A stretch of DNA of 23,686 nucleotides. It comes from an uncultured Bacteroidales bacterium (lineage in GTDB: Bacteria; Bacteroidota; Bacteroidia; Bacteroidales; F082). This document shows positions 23,581 through 23,686 of this stretch, in pieces (position 1 is the first letter of the stretch; each line of letters opens with the position of its first letter). The stretch spans positions 1-23,686 of the forward strand of contig CAJOIF010000036.1 in NCBI GenBank assembly GCA_905234765.1, written 5' to 3'. The position numbers and the translations under genes are program-made. The notes under the pieces are model-generated. The model was not told the origin of the DNA and searched no databases. It saw only the letters and a list, made by a program, of their open reading frames with translations.

Positions 23581-23686
<106 letters not shown>

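Overview
The window looks like chromosomal DNA of an anaerobic, probably gut- or rumen-type member of the Bacteroidales. Evidence: a complete type IX secretion (T9SS) translocon gene (sprA/sov), two proteins ending in T9SS C-terminal sorting domains, Bacteroidetes-type promoters (TTTG, about 19-22 nt, then TAnnTTTG) with little Shine-Dalgarno signal, Bacteroidetes-style lipoproteins and TonB, and the start of a pyruvate:ferredoxin oxidoreductase gene. No species can be named from sequence reading alone.

Left part, + strand (1-7371): the tail of a T9SS cargo protein, a UUCG-capped terminator that abuts the thiL promoter, thiL, and a 350-bp gene-free leader with a promoter, a G8 tract, a terminator-like hairpin and further hairpins. 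Then comes a two-gene surface operon: a 94-aa protein with an LPXTG/PEP-CTERM-like hydrophobic-basic tail, and a 627-aa lipoprotein with Cys-laddered beta-helix repeats. A hipB-hipA toxin-antitoxin pair and uvrC follow. A bidirectional terminator separates uvrC from the convergent minus-strand block.

Middle part, - strand (7406-17200), in transcription order: ruvA, sprA, gcvH, a vanZ-like gene, tonB. ruvA and sprA are 18 nt apart. gcvH and tonB have their own promoter-like boxes, and a palindromic REP-like element lies between gcvH and vanZ. SprA is the outer-membrane channel through which the CTD-bearing cargo proteins of this window would be exported.

Right part, - strand (17315-22398), in transcription order: a Cys/His-rich CPMH lipoprotein, a membrane-spanning TPR regulator with a LuxR-like C-terminus, a small DUF3244-type secreted protein, a GH16 glycoside hydrolase, and a T9SS-sorted secreted protein. 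The stretch from about 17.6 to 21.3 kb reads more AT-rich than the sprA region. The order suggests a sensor/regulator next to secreted effectors, but this is inference.

Right edge, + strand: a RhuM-type DNA-binding domain fused to a phospholipase-D-like domain, with no ATG at the expected start, followed by the first 34 codons of a pyruvate:ferredoxin/flavodoxin oxidoreductase. I found no tRNA, rRNA, CRISPR array, IS element or integrase. The best leads for something undescribed are the structured leader plus tailed small protein/Cys-ladder lipoprotein operon, the TPR-regulator/DUF3244/GH16 group, the CPMH lipoprotein, and the RhuM-PLD fusion.
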